A stretch of 64,000 bases of DNA from Agaribacillus aureus (GTDB lineage: Bacteria > Bacteroidota > Bacteroidia > Cytophagales > Cyclobacteriaceae): assembly GCA_030442055.1 (NCBI GenBank), contig JAUJEB010000005.1, positions 310,001 to 374,000 of the forward strand, given 5' to 3'. The number at the start of each line of letters is the position of its first letter. Within the stretch, counting starts at the first letter, position 1. Below the pieces are notes generated by a model, which saw nothing but the letters and a program-made list of their open reading frames with translations, ran no database searches and had not been told where the DNA came from. This document shows, piece after piece, positions 42,988-52,157 of the stretch. A program made the translations under genes and the position numbers.

Positions 42988-44124
42988 TTAGTCAATTTTT
43001 TTTAGCTGAGCATCAAGGTATTCTTTGGGTGACATGCCCATCGTGTTTTTAAAGGCGCGTTGAAAGGTCGCCTGCGAATTAAATCCCGATTCAAAGGCGA
43101 TGCCTGAAATGGTCAGGTGTTGCTTTTCCGAGGATAGTAATTTTTTGCAAACTTCCTTTACGCGGTAGTCATTGATGAAATCGTTAAAGTTTTGTTGTGA
43201 GTGCTGGTTCAGTGCGGCTGAAATGGATTTAGCATTGATTCCGGTATGTGTTGATAACAGGTGCCGGTTTAGCGTTGGGTTAAGGTAGAGCTTATCGTTT
43301 TCCATGGCCTGTCGCAGTTGTATCATTAATTTTTTGGCGGTGGAAGTTGATATCAAATTCGGAGACATTTTAGTTGTTCCGTAAGAAATTATCTTTACCC
43401 GGAAGTAGCCTACAATCGCGATCCAGTAAACAAAGATGACCAATGCTAGCTCGATTGGGTAATAGCTCGCATTATAATGGAAATAGGGCAGATATGACGC
43501 GATCACCGTTAGTGGCCACGCCGCACCAAAGACTACCATGCATATCAGTAGCGCCTTCACCCATTTATAAATTTCCTGTTGTTTCTCTTTTGAAACCGAG
43601 GGTATGCTTTGAGAAGCGCGCGCTTTTATGAACAAACGCAGGGACAGGTATAGGTAGAAAAAGAAGGTAATGATGCTGACTACCTCAGCGTAGGAATAAT
43701 ATATCCCGTCTAAGAGCTCCAACTGGTCTTTAGTGAAAAAGACATTATTTACAATGAATAGATAAACACCAATAATGACAATTCTGAAGACAAATTGAAA
43801 TATTGGTGGAGAATAATACGCTAAAACAATTTTTAGAGGGCGTTTTTTTTCAGGATAAAGCAGTGAATGAATATATAAATAGAGACTGGGCCCCAGGGCA
43901 TAAATCATCACAAATGGGAACAGGTCAAAGAAGATGATATGATCACTGAGGCCGGAACTCCAGTTAAAAGTTTCTATTCCATTATAGGCCAATACCAACA
44001 TAAAAATGCTCAGATAGATGGCACCAGGATGTTTTTTGTTAAATAGTAGAATAATACTAAAAACCAGGCCTTGCAGGGCACCGAAAAGTATAAGCAGGTT
44101 TATCCAGTTGAAATTGAGATCCAT
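42988..44124 (-). CDS. AraC family regulator with seven-helix membrane N-terminus
   Basis: A 378-residue membrane regulator. Residues 1-240 hold seven hydrophobic segments (INLLILFGALQGLVFSIILLF, AIYLSIFMLVLAYNGIE, IIFFDLFPFVMIYALGPSLYLYIH and others); the C-terminal about 110 residues are an AraC HTH domain (ISGIAFESGFNSQATFQRAFKNTMGMSPKEYLDA). This 7TM-AraC layout is frequent in Bacteroidota and is thought to sense a signal at the membrane. It is divergent from the propeller gene 320 bp away and precedes the M1 peptidase on its own strand; either may be a target. Confidence 0.88.
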   Translation of the reverse strand: MDLNFNWINLLILFGALQGLVFSIILLFNKKHPGAIYLSIFMLVLAYNGIETFNWSSGLSDHIIFFDLFPFVMIYALGPSLYLYIHSLLYPEKKRPLKIVLAYYSPPIFQFVFRIVIIGVYLFIVNNVFFTKDQLELLDGIYYSYAEVVSIITFFFYLYLSLRLFIKARASQSIPSVSKEKQQEIYKWVKALLICMVVFGAAWPLTVIASYLPYFHYNASYYPIELALVIFVYWIAIVGYFRVKIISYGTTKMSPNLISTSTAKKLMIQLRQAMENDKLYLNPTLNRHLLSTHTGINAKSISAALNQHSQQNFNDFINDYRVKEVCKKLLSSEKQHLTISGIAFESGFNSQATFQRAFKNTMGMSPKEYLDAQLKKID

Positions 44125-44444
44125 ATTTTACGGCGTGAAATTACCGCCCCAGGGCAGTCGTTGACAATACTCAAAATCCCACAATTTTCAAGCCATAATA
44201 TTTATGGCAGACAATACAGAGAAACCGTGCAATTTATTAGTTTATGATTTTTTATAGTGTTGACGGCTATCTTGTCGCCCGGGTGCAGTTATGGATAAAT
44301 ATTAGGGCTGCGAGATAGGACTTGGATTGCCCTGGAAGGGGAGCCAATTAGCTGTGATATATCCGGATTAAATTAATAGGAAAGTAACGAAGAATTAATA
44401 TTAGGTTCGTACATTTATCCGGTAACTATCTCTAAAACCGACCT
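44125..44444. other. Divergent intergenic region
   Basis: 320 bp between the divergent AraC and YncE/phosphatase genes. It must contain both promoters. No convincing operator palindrome or ORF was found; the right half is AT-rich. Confidence 0.35.
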
Positions 44445-47201
44445 ATGGCACGTCTCTTATGTTTTTTGTTGGTAACAGTGTTTTGCGCCGCCTGCAAGAC
44501 AAGTACAACCTCTAAGGAGGAACAGTGGATTGGCTTTGCGCCTGCCGGACAGCAATATTGTCAGATAAATCCAGGTGGACAAACGATTTTACCCAATGGA
44601 AGAATCATTAAACCCTATGGCCAGACCTACACGGTAGCGCCCCATCCTTATGGCTTGACACTGTCTCCTGATGGTACGGTGGCGATTACCGCCAATTCCG
44701 GCACCGAACCCTTTTCTATCTCCATATTACGGAATATTCATCAGACGCCGGTTATTCAGCAAATCCCCGAAGGCGCAAAAAATGATGAAGGCATCCTGGA
44801 GTCGGTATTTATGGGGCTGGCTATTACACCGGATAATCGCCATGTCTATGTAGGTGGTGGCGCGTCCAACAAGATATTTAAGTTTGATATTGCAACAGGT
44901 GACAAGGTGGATTCAATCGACTGTAGTGTCATAGATAACCGCATTGATTATACTCACGGATATATTGGCGATTTGCTTTTAAACGAGGCAGGTACCCGGT
45001 TGTATGCGATTGATCAAATAGGCTTCCGGGTTTTGGTAATCGATACCGGGACCAGGTCCATTTTACAAAATGTGCCTACAGGCCGGTATCCTTTTGGCAT
45101 TTGTCTGGCGCCCGATCAAAAATCTCTTTATGTGGCTAATGTCGGTATGTTTGAGTACCAGGCATTCGCTCATTTAGACCACGACGATCTTAAAAAAGGT
45201 GCTTTGAAATTTCCAGCCAGTGCCTACGGTAGCCAAGAGATGATCGAAGGTTATAAAAATGACTCCATTGATGTGCCAGGCTTAGGTGATCCAAATGACC
45301 CGGCGGCTTTTTCGGTTTGGAAATATGATCTGGCAGATAAAGTGGTGGTATCAAGAAAAATAAAGACAGGCATCCTGGTAGGCGAAAAGGTGGAGGGTAT
45401 TCCAGCCGTAGGTGGATCGAGTCCCAACTCAATAGTGGCAACAGACCAATATGTATTTGTGAGTAACGGAAATAACGACTGTATTTCCGTGATTGATTTT
45501 CATCAGGACACGCTGATTCAAAACATCTTTATTAAACCTGATCCTAAAATTGCTCATTTACGAGGTGTTATTCCTTTTGGTTTGGCACTTTCACCTGACC
45601 AGCAAAGATTATACGTCGCCGAAGCCGGCATTAACGCCGTGGGCGTTATAGATATTCCGACGCTTGAGGTTAAAGGCCATATACCGGTAGGGTGGTTTCC
45701 TTCCAAATTGGCGGTGACACCCGATGGGAAAAAAATTATTGTAGCTAATGCCAAAGGGTTTGGAAGCGGGCCCAATGGTGGTGCAAATTATGATGAAGGC
45801 CCTGAAGGGACATATGTTGGTAACCTGATGAAAGGCACAGTCACGGTTTTGGATGTTTTGCCTGATGAAGCTTTGGCTCAAAGCTCAGCTGAGGTAATTA
45901 GCAATATGGTGAGTTTCAATCGGGCAGATGATCTACCGGCTGAGCGCAAAAATAATCCTATTCCCATTTACCCGAAAGCATCTGATTCGCCTATCAGGCA
46001 TATTGTGTTTATTTCAAAAGAAAACCGGACCTATGACGAGGTATTTGGGCAGATAAAGGCTGGCCGCGGAGATCCTACCTTAGCCAGGTATGGTGTGGGC
46101 CAAAGCTTTAGTAATCATGCCAAAACAGATAGTGTGAAAAATGCCGATGTTATGACCAATCATCTCGCTTTAGCCAGGCGATTTGCCATAGCTGATAATT
46201 TTTATGTGGACGCAGATCATTCGGCCGACGGGCACCGGTGGCTGGTGAATACCTATCCTAATGAATGGGTAGAAACCCATGTAGCCGCAGCTTACGGAGG
46301 AAAGAGAGGAAGTCGAAGGGACTCAAAAGCGCCTGGTAACCTGGGTTTGGTAGGTGCTTCCGGTGCCATTTATCCGGAAGATTATAATGAAGCCGGCTCT
46401 ATTTGGGATCATTTTGAGCGAAATCAAATCGATTTTTTCAATTTCGGTTTTGGTGTTGAGATGGCCGGGACTTTAAGTGATTCTACACTTAAGAATACAG
46501 GAGTAACATACCTGGTTAATTACCCATTGCCGGGCCCGCTTTATGATCGCTCTTCGCGTAACTATGCCACCTACAACATGGCTATTCCGGATCAGTTTCG
46601 GGTGGATCAGTTTATCGCGGAATTCAACGAAAAGTGGATGGGCGATGGGAAGGAGTTACCCCAGGTTATTACCTTAATCTTACCCAATGATCATGGAGCG
46701 GGGGATCGGCCTGCAGCTGGCTATCCCTTTAAGGAAAGTTATATGATCGATAATGACCTGGCCTTGGGAAGGATCGTGGAGTTTTTGACCAATACGCCTT
46801 ACTGGAAATCGATGGCAATAATTGTGACAGAGGATGATTCACAAGACGGGGTTGATCATATCGATGCCCACCGCAGTTTACTGATGGTCATTTCACCTTG
46901 GTCCCGGCGTAATTACGTGGGCCACCAACACTATAGCTTTGGCAGCATTTTCAAGACTTTCTGGCATATTCTGGGCACGCCTTATCTTAACCAATACGAT
47001 GCTACGGCCTCAGATCTTTCAGATTTATTTACCAATGAGCCCGACTTTGCGCCGTACATGCCGATACCTGCTGATCCGAGGGTGTTTGATCCTCAAAAGG
47101 CCCTCGATCCCTTTGACGAAAACTTTGATTGGAAGGCAGTTATTGAATCACCTAAGCTGGATGATGTGGATGATTTTCTTGAAAGCCATGGGGAGGAATA
47201 A
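44445..47201 (+). CDS. YncE-like beta-propeller fused to alkaline-phosphatase-like domain, lipoprotein
   Basis: A 918-residue lipoprotein (signal ends VFCAAC, C16). Residues about 60-470 form a YVTN/YncE-type beta-propeller with repeated blades (HPYGLTLSPDGTVAITANSG, RYPFGICLAPDQKSLYVANVG, FPSKLAVTPDGKKIIVANAKG). Residues about 520-900 are an alkaline-phosphatase-superfamily phosphoesterase (HIVFISKENRTYDEVFG, YVDADHSADGHRW, LPNDHGAG, VTEDDSQDGVDHIDAHR), the layout known as bifunctional YncE/alkaline phosphatase. Substrate unknown; the ENRTYDEVFG active-site motif is typical of the phosphoesterase family including phospholipase C-like proteins. It is divergent from the AraC gene. Confidence 0.88.
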   Translation: MARLLCFLLVTVFCAACKTSTTSKEEQWIGFAPAGQQYCQINPGGQTILPNGRIIKPYGQTYTVAPHPYGLTLSPDGTVAITANSGTEPFSISILRNIHQTPVIQQIPEGAKNDEGILESVFMGLAITPDNRHVYVGGGASNKIFKFDIATGDKVDSIDCSVIDNRIDYTHGYIGDLLLNEAGTRLYAIDQIGFRVLVIDTGTRSILQNVPTGRYPFGICLAPDQKSLYVANVGMFEYQAFAHLDHDDLKKGALKFPASAYGSQEMIEGYKNDSIDVPGLGDPNDPAAFSVWKYDLADKVVVSRKIKTGILVGEKVEGIPAVGGSSPNSIVATDQYVFVSNGNNDCISVIDFHQDTLIQNIFIKPDPKIAHLRGVIPFGLALSPDQQRLYVAEAGINAVGVIDIPTLEVKGHIPVGWFPSKLAVTPDGKKIIVANAKGFGSGPNGGANYDEGPEGTYVGNLMKGTVTVLDVLPDEALAQSSAEVISNMVSFNRADDLPAERKNNPIPIYPKASDSPIRHIVFISKENRTYDEVFGQIKAGRGDPTLARYGVGQSFSNHAKTDSVKNADVMTNHLALARRFAIADNFYVDADHSADGHRWLVNTYPNEWVETHVAAAYGGKRGSRRDSKAPGNLGLVGASGAIYPEDYNEAGSIWDHFERNQIDFFNFGFGVEMAGTLSDSTLKNTGVTYLVNYPLPGPLYDRSSRNYATYNMAIPDQFRVDQFIAEFNEKWMGDGKELPQVITLILPNDHGAGDRPAAGYPFKESYMIDNDLALGRIVEFLTNTPYWKSMAIIVTEDDSQDGVDHIDAHRSLLMVISPWSRRNYVGHQHYSFGSIFKTFWHILGTPYLNQYDATASDLSDLFTNEPDFAPYMPIPADPRVFDPQKALDPFDENFDWKAVIESPKLDDVDDFLESHGEE

Positions 47202-47417
47202 ACATTTCGGAAAACTGATTTCTTCGTATGTTAGTTTAAACTGGCATTTCGCTGAACCTTGATCGGATAATTTGCTGCGTTAGTCAGGCTGAAAAGGATG
47301 ATAAAACCATTTAAGTTTTGTTTTATGCTTTATCCATCGTTTAAAATTTTCAATCAAATAGATAAATGAGTTACAGGATATTCTTTTTTTACCCAATGTT
47401 TCTCGGATCGATTGATT

Positions 47418-48065
47418 ATGTTGAAAATTAAAGCAGTTATTTTTGACCTGGATGGAACCATTGCAGATACACTCCCATTGTGCATTGCGGCATTTCGGGA
47501 ATCCATAGAACCACTGATTGAGCGATCATTGTCAGATGAGGAAATCATAGCCACCTTTGGCCCCTCAGAGGAAGGAACGGTTAAAGCGCTTGCACCAGAT
47601 TCGTTTGAAGAAGGAATAGCAGGTTACTTGGCTGCCTACCAGAATTTACATTGGATGTGTCCGGAACCTTTTTCCGGCATAACCACATTGCTGGAGTCAC
47701 TAAAGGCCCATGACGTGAGAATTGCCATGGTGACCGGCAAAGGGATGCATAGCACCAGGATTTCCTTAGATAAGTTTCAATACAATAAGTACTTTGAGCA
47801 CATCGAGACAGGCTCGCCTTTGGGTCCCAGAAAAACCGAGGGAATCAGACAGGTTTTAAAGCAATGGTCTGACTTAGAAAAGAAACAGGCTATTTACGTA
47901 GGAGATGCGCCGAGTGACATTGAAGCCAGCAAGGAAGTAGGTATTCCGGTTGTATCCGCTTGTTGGGCCCAAACGGCCGATGCAGACGTACTCAAGAAGA
48001 TGAGGCCGGATCAGATTTTTTACGATATTCCGAGTTTTTCGAAATGGGTGAAGGCGACATCATAA
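47418..48065 (+). CDS. HAD-superfamily hydrolase (phosphatase)
   Basis: A 215-residue HAD protein of the beta-phosphoglucomutase/phosphoglycolate phosphatase class. Catalytic DLDGT is at residues 10-14 (VIFDLDGTIADT), with TGKGM in motif II, a lysine region, and motif IV VGDAPSDIEAS. The cap helices fit subfamily IA. Start: MLKIKAVIFDLDGT is the family start, six bases after an in-frame TTG. Substrate undetermined. Alone, followed by about 160 bp and then the nucleotidyltransferase pair. Confidence 0.88.
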   Translation: MLKIKAVIFDLDGTIADTLPLCIAAFRESIEPLIERSLSDEEIIATFGPSEEGTVKALAPDSFEEGIAGYLAAYQNLHWMCPEPFSGITTLLESLKAHDVRIAMVTGKGMHSTRISLDKFQYNKYFEHIETGSPLGPRKTEGIRQVLKQWSDLEKKQAIYVGDAPSDIEASKEVGIPVVSACWAQTADADVLKKMRPDQIFYDIPSFSKWVKATS

Positions 48066-48225
48066 AAAATTGATTTTAGTTTAATCAGAAAAAAATCAGA
48101 TCGTATAGCCTATCTTAGCCGATAACATTCTGCATAATAATTTCGTTAGGCTGCTAGGATTATTGTATTCACCTAATTTTATCCATACCTTTGGATGGCC
48201 GGATTATTGTGATAGTATACTAAAA

Positions 48226-48426
48226 ATGGCTAGAGTTGAAACATATCGACACGCTGGAGAGAAGACCACAAGACATCGGGTATCCCTTGGAGACCAAGAA
48301 GCTTTAATCAGGGCTTTGGATTTGATGGATTTTTATGCTTCGCTTTCAAGTCTCAACGACAATTTAAAACCTACCGCTACCAGGACTGTTGATTGGATAG
48401 AACTTAGATACAGATCTAATGATTAG
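48226..48426 (+). CDS. Small protein coupled to nucleotidyltransferase (candidate antitoxin)
   Basis: A 66-residue basic/helical protein (MARVETYRHAGEKTTRHRVS, then LGDQEALIRALDLMDFYASLSSL and a C-terminal WIELRYRSND). No family is recognised. An alternative TTG start at 48163 would add 21 residues without features, so the ATG at 48226 is chosen. It overlaps the following nucleotidyltransferase gene by 8 bp. Such small partners of AbiEii-like nucleotidyltransferases are commonly antitoxins (inference only). Confidence 0.55.
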   Translation: MARVETYRHAGEKTTRHRVSLGDQEALIRALDLMDFYASLSSLNDNLKPTATRTVDWIELRYRSND

Positions 48427-48925
48427 CAATGAATTACGAAGTATTTTACAAAAAACTTGTGCAGCTCTTAACAAGCATAAGGTCGAATATATTTTAATTG
48501 GGGGAACTGCTGTGGCTTTTTATGGCTATCAAAGGCCTTCAGGGGGATTGCATGGAAATCTTGACATGAAGTACGATGTAGATTTTTGGTATAAGCCAAC
48601 CGCTACAAATTACTATAATCTCTTAAAGGCTCTTAAAGCATTGGATATAGACACTTCAAGGCTCGAGAATTTAATTTTTGATCCTCAAAAAACATTTCTT
48701 CGGATACCACATGAATCTTTCCGGACAGAATTTTTGCCACAAGTTAAGGGACTCAGTTCATTCAATAAGAGTAAGCAATCATCAAAGGTTGTCAATTTGG
48801 ATGGCAATGAGATAAGTATTATCTCTTATCGAGATTTAATTCTCAATAAAAAATCAATTGATCGAGAGGTCGATAGATCAGATATTGAACAGTTGGAAAA
48901 AAGGAATAAAGGATTATCTACCTAA
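48419..48925 (+). CDS. Nucleotidyltransferase-fold protein (AbiEii/DUF6036-like)
   Basis: A 168-residue protein with a minimal nucleotidyltransferase fold: residues 22-40 contain VEYILIGGTAVAFYGYQR, and the metal-binding aspartates appear in KYDVDFWYKP (DxD-like). ISIISYRDLILNKKSIDR is a late signature of the AbiEii/DUF6036 group, in which a nucleotidyltransferase works as toxin or antitoxin partner. No other abortive-infection genes are near. It shares an 8-bp overlap with the small upstream gene and is followed by about 90 bp to the DMT transporter end. Confidence 0.72.
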   Translation: MISNELRSILQKTCAALNKHKVEYILIGGTAVAFYGYQRPSGGLHGNLDMKYDVDFWYKPTATNYYNLLKALKALDIDTSRLENLIFDPQKTFLRIPHESFRTEFLPQVKGLSSFNKSKQSSKVVNLDGNEISIISYRDLILNKKSIDREVDRSDIEQLEKRNKGLST

Positions 48926-49012
48926 TCCTGCAAAACAGGGAAGTAAATTTGTTAAAAATATCTGTCAGTGCGGATGTATTCAAATCAGCGTATTAGCACA
49001 GTTATTAATCAA

Positions 49013-49915
49013 CTACCTTCCCGAATTAGCAATATAAATCCCCACACTGATAATGATGATCCCCAGATAATGGGCCAGTAACAATACCTCCCCGTCAATC
49101 ACTCCCCATACAATAGCGACAGCGGGAATTAAGTAGGTAACAGAGCTGGCGAATACAGGATCTTTCAGATGCACCAGCCGGTTAAATAAAATCAAAGCAA
49201 TGGCGGTTCCAACAACACCTAAAATCAATATAGCCGTGAGGGACCAGTACACCTCAGTTGCGGTCTCAAATTTTGCCAAAAACAGACCATCGTGAAACAG
49301 GTAATACCCTGAAATAGGCAGCACCAACAACAATGAGATACTGACAATGCTAACAGCCGGTAATTTTGACAAATAGGTTTTAATGAGATTTAAGTTAAAG
49401 CCATAGCATATGGTGGCCGCAATAACCAACAGTGCATAGAGGTTCAAATCACCCAGATTACCACTGGTTCCTCCCATTATCAGTATCAGGCTTCCCATAA
49501 ATCCAACCAGCAATCCGACACCTTTTTTTCTGGTGATGGGCCTTTTAAAAAATGCAGCCCCTACCACCAGCGTCATCAGCGGGGTGACAGCATTTATCAA
49601 TCCGGTTACAGAGCTGGTAAGTTGGGTCTGTGCCTGGGCGAATAAAAAGGCTGGAATCAGGCTTCCGCAAAGTCCTACGATAAAAACCACCAGCCATTCG
49701 GTCCGGGATTTTATGGTTTTTAATTTAGATATGGCCAGCGGCAATAGAAAGAGTCCCGCTGAGAATATTCTTAAGGCGCCAACCTCCATGGCATTAAAAC
49801 TTATCAGGCCTTTTTTAATAAGGATAAAGGAGCTGCCCCAGATCAGCGCGACGATGATTAATAGGAACCACGATAAAAACGGACCGGAGGAAGATTGCCT
49901 GTCAGGTCCAATCAT
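49013..49915 (-). CDS. DMT superfamily transporter (EamA family)
   Basis: A 300-residue membrane protein with ten predicted helices and two EamA repeats: WFLLIIVALIWGSSFILIKKGL in the first and AILILGVVGTAIALILFNRLV / VTYLIPAVAIVWGVIDGEVL in the second. Members export metabolites or amino acids; substrate unknown. It overlaps dusB by 4 bp at its 5' side, so it is co-transcribed from the dusB promoter. Confidence 0.9.
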   Translation of the reverse strand: MIGPDRQSSSGPFLSWFLLIIVALIWGSSFILIKKGLISFNAMEVGALRIFSAGLFLLPLAISKLKTIKSRTEWLVVFIVGLCGSLIPAFLFAQAQTQLTSSVTGLINAVTPLMTLVVGAAFFKRPITRKKGVGLLVGFMGSLILIMGGTSGNLGDLNLYALLVIAATICYGFNLNLIKTYLSKLPAVSIVSISLLLVLPISGYYLFHDGLFLAKFETATEVYWSLTAILILGVVGTAIALILFNRLVHLKDPVFASSVTYLIPAVAIVWGVIDGEVLLLAHYLGIIIISVGIYIANSGR

Positions 49916-50910
49916 TCGGCAAAAGAATAGGCGTTCTGAAATTTTGAACCAATTTCATCCAGGGTGTCGATTATTAATGCATAGTTATCACATTCTACTA
50001 ATCGCGTGCGGTATGGTTTGAAGTTAGGGATCCCGCGGAAATAGTTGGTATAATGGCGACGCATTTCAAATATTCCCTTGCGTTCTCCTTTCCATTCCAC
50101 TGAAAAATCAAGGTGTTTTTTGGTTATCTGTACCCTTTCATTTATATCCGGTTCCGCCAATTTTTTTCCGGTTTTGAAATAATGTTTTATCTGATCAAAT
50201 AACCATGGGTTTCCGATGGCGCCCCTTCCTATCATGATGCCATCTACGCCGTATTTGTTTTTATATTCCAAAGCTTTTTCAGGCGAGTCGACATCCCCGT
50301 TGCCAAAAATGGGTATGTGGATGTCAGGATGATTTTTAACCTCAGCGATAAACCTCCAGTTGGCTTCACCTTTGTACATTTGCTTTCTGGTCCGCCCGTG
50401 AATTGTCAATGCCTGTATCCCGACATCTTGCAGCCTTTTGGCTACTTCTACAATTTTGATGGTACTATCGTCCCAGCCTAACCGTGTTTTCACAGTGACC
50501 GGTAGTGAAACCCTGTCCACAATTTCCTTTGTCATGGTTTGCATTTTGGGCAGATCGAGTAGAATTCCCGCTCCTGCTCCTTTACAAGCCACTTTTTTTA
50601 CCGGGCAGCCATAATTGATATCAATTAATTCCGGCTTGGCGGCTTCCGCAATTGCGGCGGCTTCCCGCATTGATTCAATTTTTTCCCCGAAAATCTGGAT
50701 ACCGATAGGGCGCTCATAATCGTAAATATCCAGCTTTTGCACACTCTTGGCTGCATCGCGAATTAGTCCTTCGGCGGAAATGAATTCTGTATACATCATA
50801 TCAGCCCCCTTTTCCTTGCATACGGCTCGAAAAGGCGGGTCGCTGACATCCTCCATAGGAGCCAGTAAAAGCGGAAATTCGCCAATGGTATGATTTCCTA
50901 TTTTAACCAC
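49912..50910 (-). CDS. dusB: tRNA-dihydrouridine synthase (DusB type)
   Basis: A 332-residue FMN-dependent tRNA-modifying enzyme. APMEDVSDPPFRAVC begins the TIM barrel; INYGCPVKKVACKGAGAGIL contains the catalytic Cys; LTIHGRTRKQMYKGEANW and GNGDVDSPEKALEY..GVDGIMIGRGAIGNPWLF are diagnostic. Substrate is uridine in the D-loop of tRNA. It leads an operon with the DMT transporter (4-bp overlap). Divergent from the CPBP protease by about 100 bp. Confidence 0.95.
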   Translation of the reverse strand: MVKIGNHTIGEFPLLLAPMEDVSDPPFRAVCKEKGADMMYTEFISAEGLIRDAAKSVQKLDIYDYERPIGIQIFGEKIESMREAAAIAEAAKPELIDINYGCPVKKVACKGAGAGILLDLPKMQTMTKEIVDRVSLPVTVKTRLGWDDSTIKIVEVAKRLQDVGIQALTIHGRTRKQMYKGEANWRFIAEVKNHPDIHIPIFGNGDVDSPEKALEYKNKYGVDGIMIGRGAIGNPWLFDQIKHYFKTGKKLAEPDINERVQITKKHLDFSVEWKGERKGIFEMRRHYTNYFRGIPNFKPYRTRLVECDNYALIIDTLDEIGSKFQNAYSFAE

Positions 50911-51009
50911 TGTATTAAATGCTTATCATTAAATAAATTCACCTAATCTGAGAACGGTTTAATTTATTTAGTTCCAAAATTCAAAATTTGACGTAAATTT
51001 AAAGCAAAT

Positions 51010-51954
51010 ATGGGCAAATTTGAGCATAATATAAGTCTATCTGAGGGTCGAAGCCCCTTAATTTCCTTAATTGTAGTTTTGTTATTGGCTTTTTCGGGCT
51101 TTCAGGCCATTGGGCCTCTCATTGGGGTGCTGCTTACTTTGCCATTTTTTGATTTTAACTTTATGCAAGCCATGGAGGTTTTATCCAACCCGGTAGGAAA
51201 TGAGGAAGCCAAAATGCCCATTTTCATCATTCAGGGCCTGGCTTCTATTATTGGGTTTATTGTGGTTCCATTGCTGTACCTGCGATTTATAGAAAAAAAG
51301 CCGCTGCATATATTTTTTAACAGCGTTTCCCTGGGAACGGTGCCGGTTTTTTTGTTAACCTTCATTGTGTTGGCGTTCATGTTTGTGAATTCTATTTTTA
51401 TCGAGTGGAATGCCAATTTTAAGTTTCCGGAGTCGATGGCCGGTTTGGAAAATATGCTTAAATCCCTGGAGGAGGCAGCGAAAACACAAACAGAGTTTTT
51501 GACTACGTTTAACGGATTCAGCCAGTTTTTTCTGGCGTTTGTGGTCATTGCCGTAATTCCTGCGATCGGCGAGGAATTGCTGTTCCGCGGATTTGTACAA
51601 AACTTATTAATACGAATTTCAGGCAATATTCATATAGCGATTTGGGTAGCTGGGTTTTTGTTTAGTGCCTTTCATATGCAATTCTATGGCCTGGTGCCCC
51701 GTATGTTGCTGGGAGTGCTGTTTGGTTATCTTTATTACTGGTCCGGGAGCCTTAGTACCGCCATGGTAGCACATTTTATTAATAATGGGTTTACGATTAT
51801 AATGATGTATCTGTATCAGCAAAATCTTACCAGTCTGGATGTTGATACCGAAGAATCCTTACCCCTCACGTTTTTACTAATACTTTTTGTCTTATTTTTA
51901 GGTTTGATTTATTTCTATCGTAACTTCTTCCTTAAACATAAAACAATTGGATGA
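51010..51954 (+). CDS. CPBP family intramembrane metalloprotease
   Basis: A 314-residue polytopic membrane protein with the CPBP (Abi/CAAX-protease) core: EELLFRGFVQNLL (catalytic glutamates and arginine), FLFSAFHMQF with a histidine, and a later LSTAMVAHFINN. About eight membrane helices. Eukaryotic Rce1 relatives cut prenylated proteins; bacterial ones are poorly defined. It overlaps the DUF2007 gene by 4 bp, and cdsA follows, an arrangement seen across Bacteroidota (from memory). Confidence 0.9.
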   Translation: MGKFEHNISLSEGRSPLISLIVVLLLAFSGFQAIGPLIGVLLTLPFFDFNFMQAMEVLSNPVGNEEAKMPIFIIQGLASIIGFIVVPLLYLRFIEKKPLHIFFNSVSLGTVPVFLLTFIVLAFMFVNSIFIEWNANFKFPESMAGLENMLKSLEEAAKTQTEFLTTFNGFSQFFLAFVVIAVIPAIGEELLFRGFVQNLLIRISGNIHIAIWVAGFLFSAFHMQFYGLVPRMLLGVLFGYLYYWSGSLSTAMVAHFINNGFTIIMMYLYQQNLTSLDVDTEESLPLTFLLILFVLFLGLIYFYRNFFLKHKTIG

Positions 51955-52157
51955 ACGATTGGCAAAAGGTTTATAGCACTGAGATGATATATCGGGCGGA
52001 AATTGTCAAGGATACGTTGGCTAACCATAATATCGTGGCGGTAGTGATCGACAAAAAAGATACTGCCTACCAATTGGGACATTATGAAGTGCACGTGAAA
52101 ACCGACGATGTATTATGGGCCATAAAACTGATTGAGAATGATATCCAATTTGAGTAA
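51951..52157 (+). CDS. DUF2007 domain-containing small protein
   Basis: A 68-residue protein. WQKVYSTEMIYRAEIVKDTLANHNIVAVVIDKKD followed by YEVHVKTDDVLWAIKLIEN is the DUF2007 pattern, a small ferredoxin-like alpha/beta fold described as a putative signal-transducing protein. It overlaps both neighbours, the protease by 4 bp and cdsA by 20 bp, so translation coupling is strong. No biochemical role known. Confidence 0.87.
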   Translation: MNDWQKVYSTEMIYRAEIVKDTLANHNIVAVVIDKKDTAYQLGHYEVHVKTDDVLWAIKLIENDIQFE

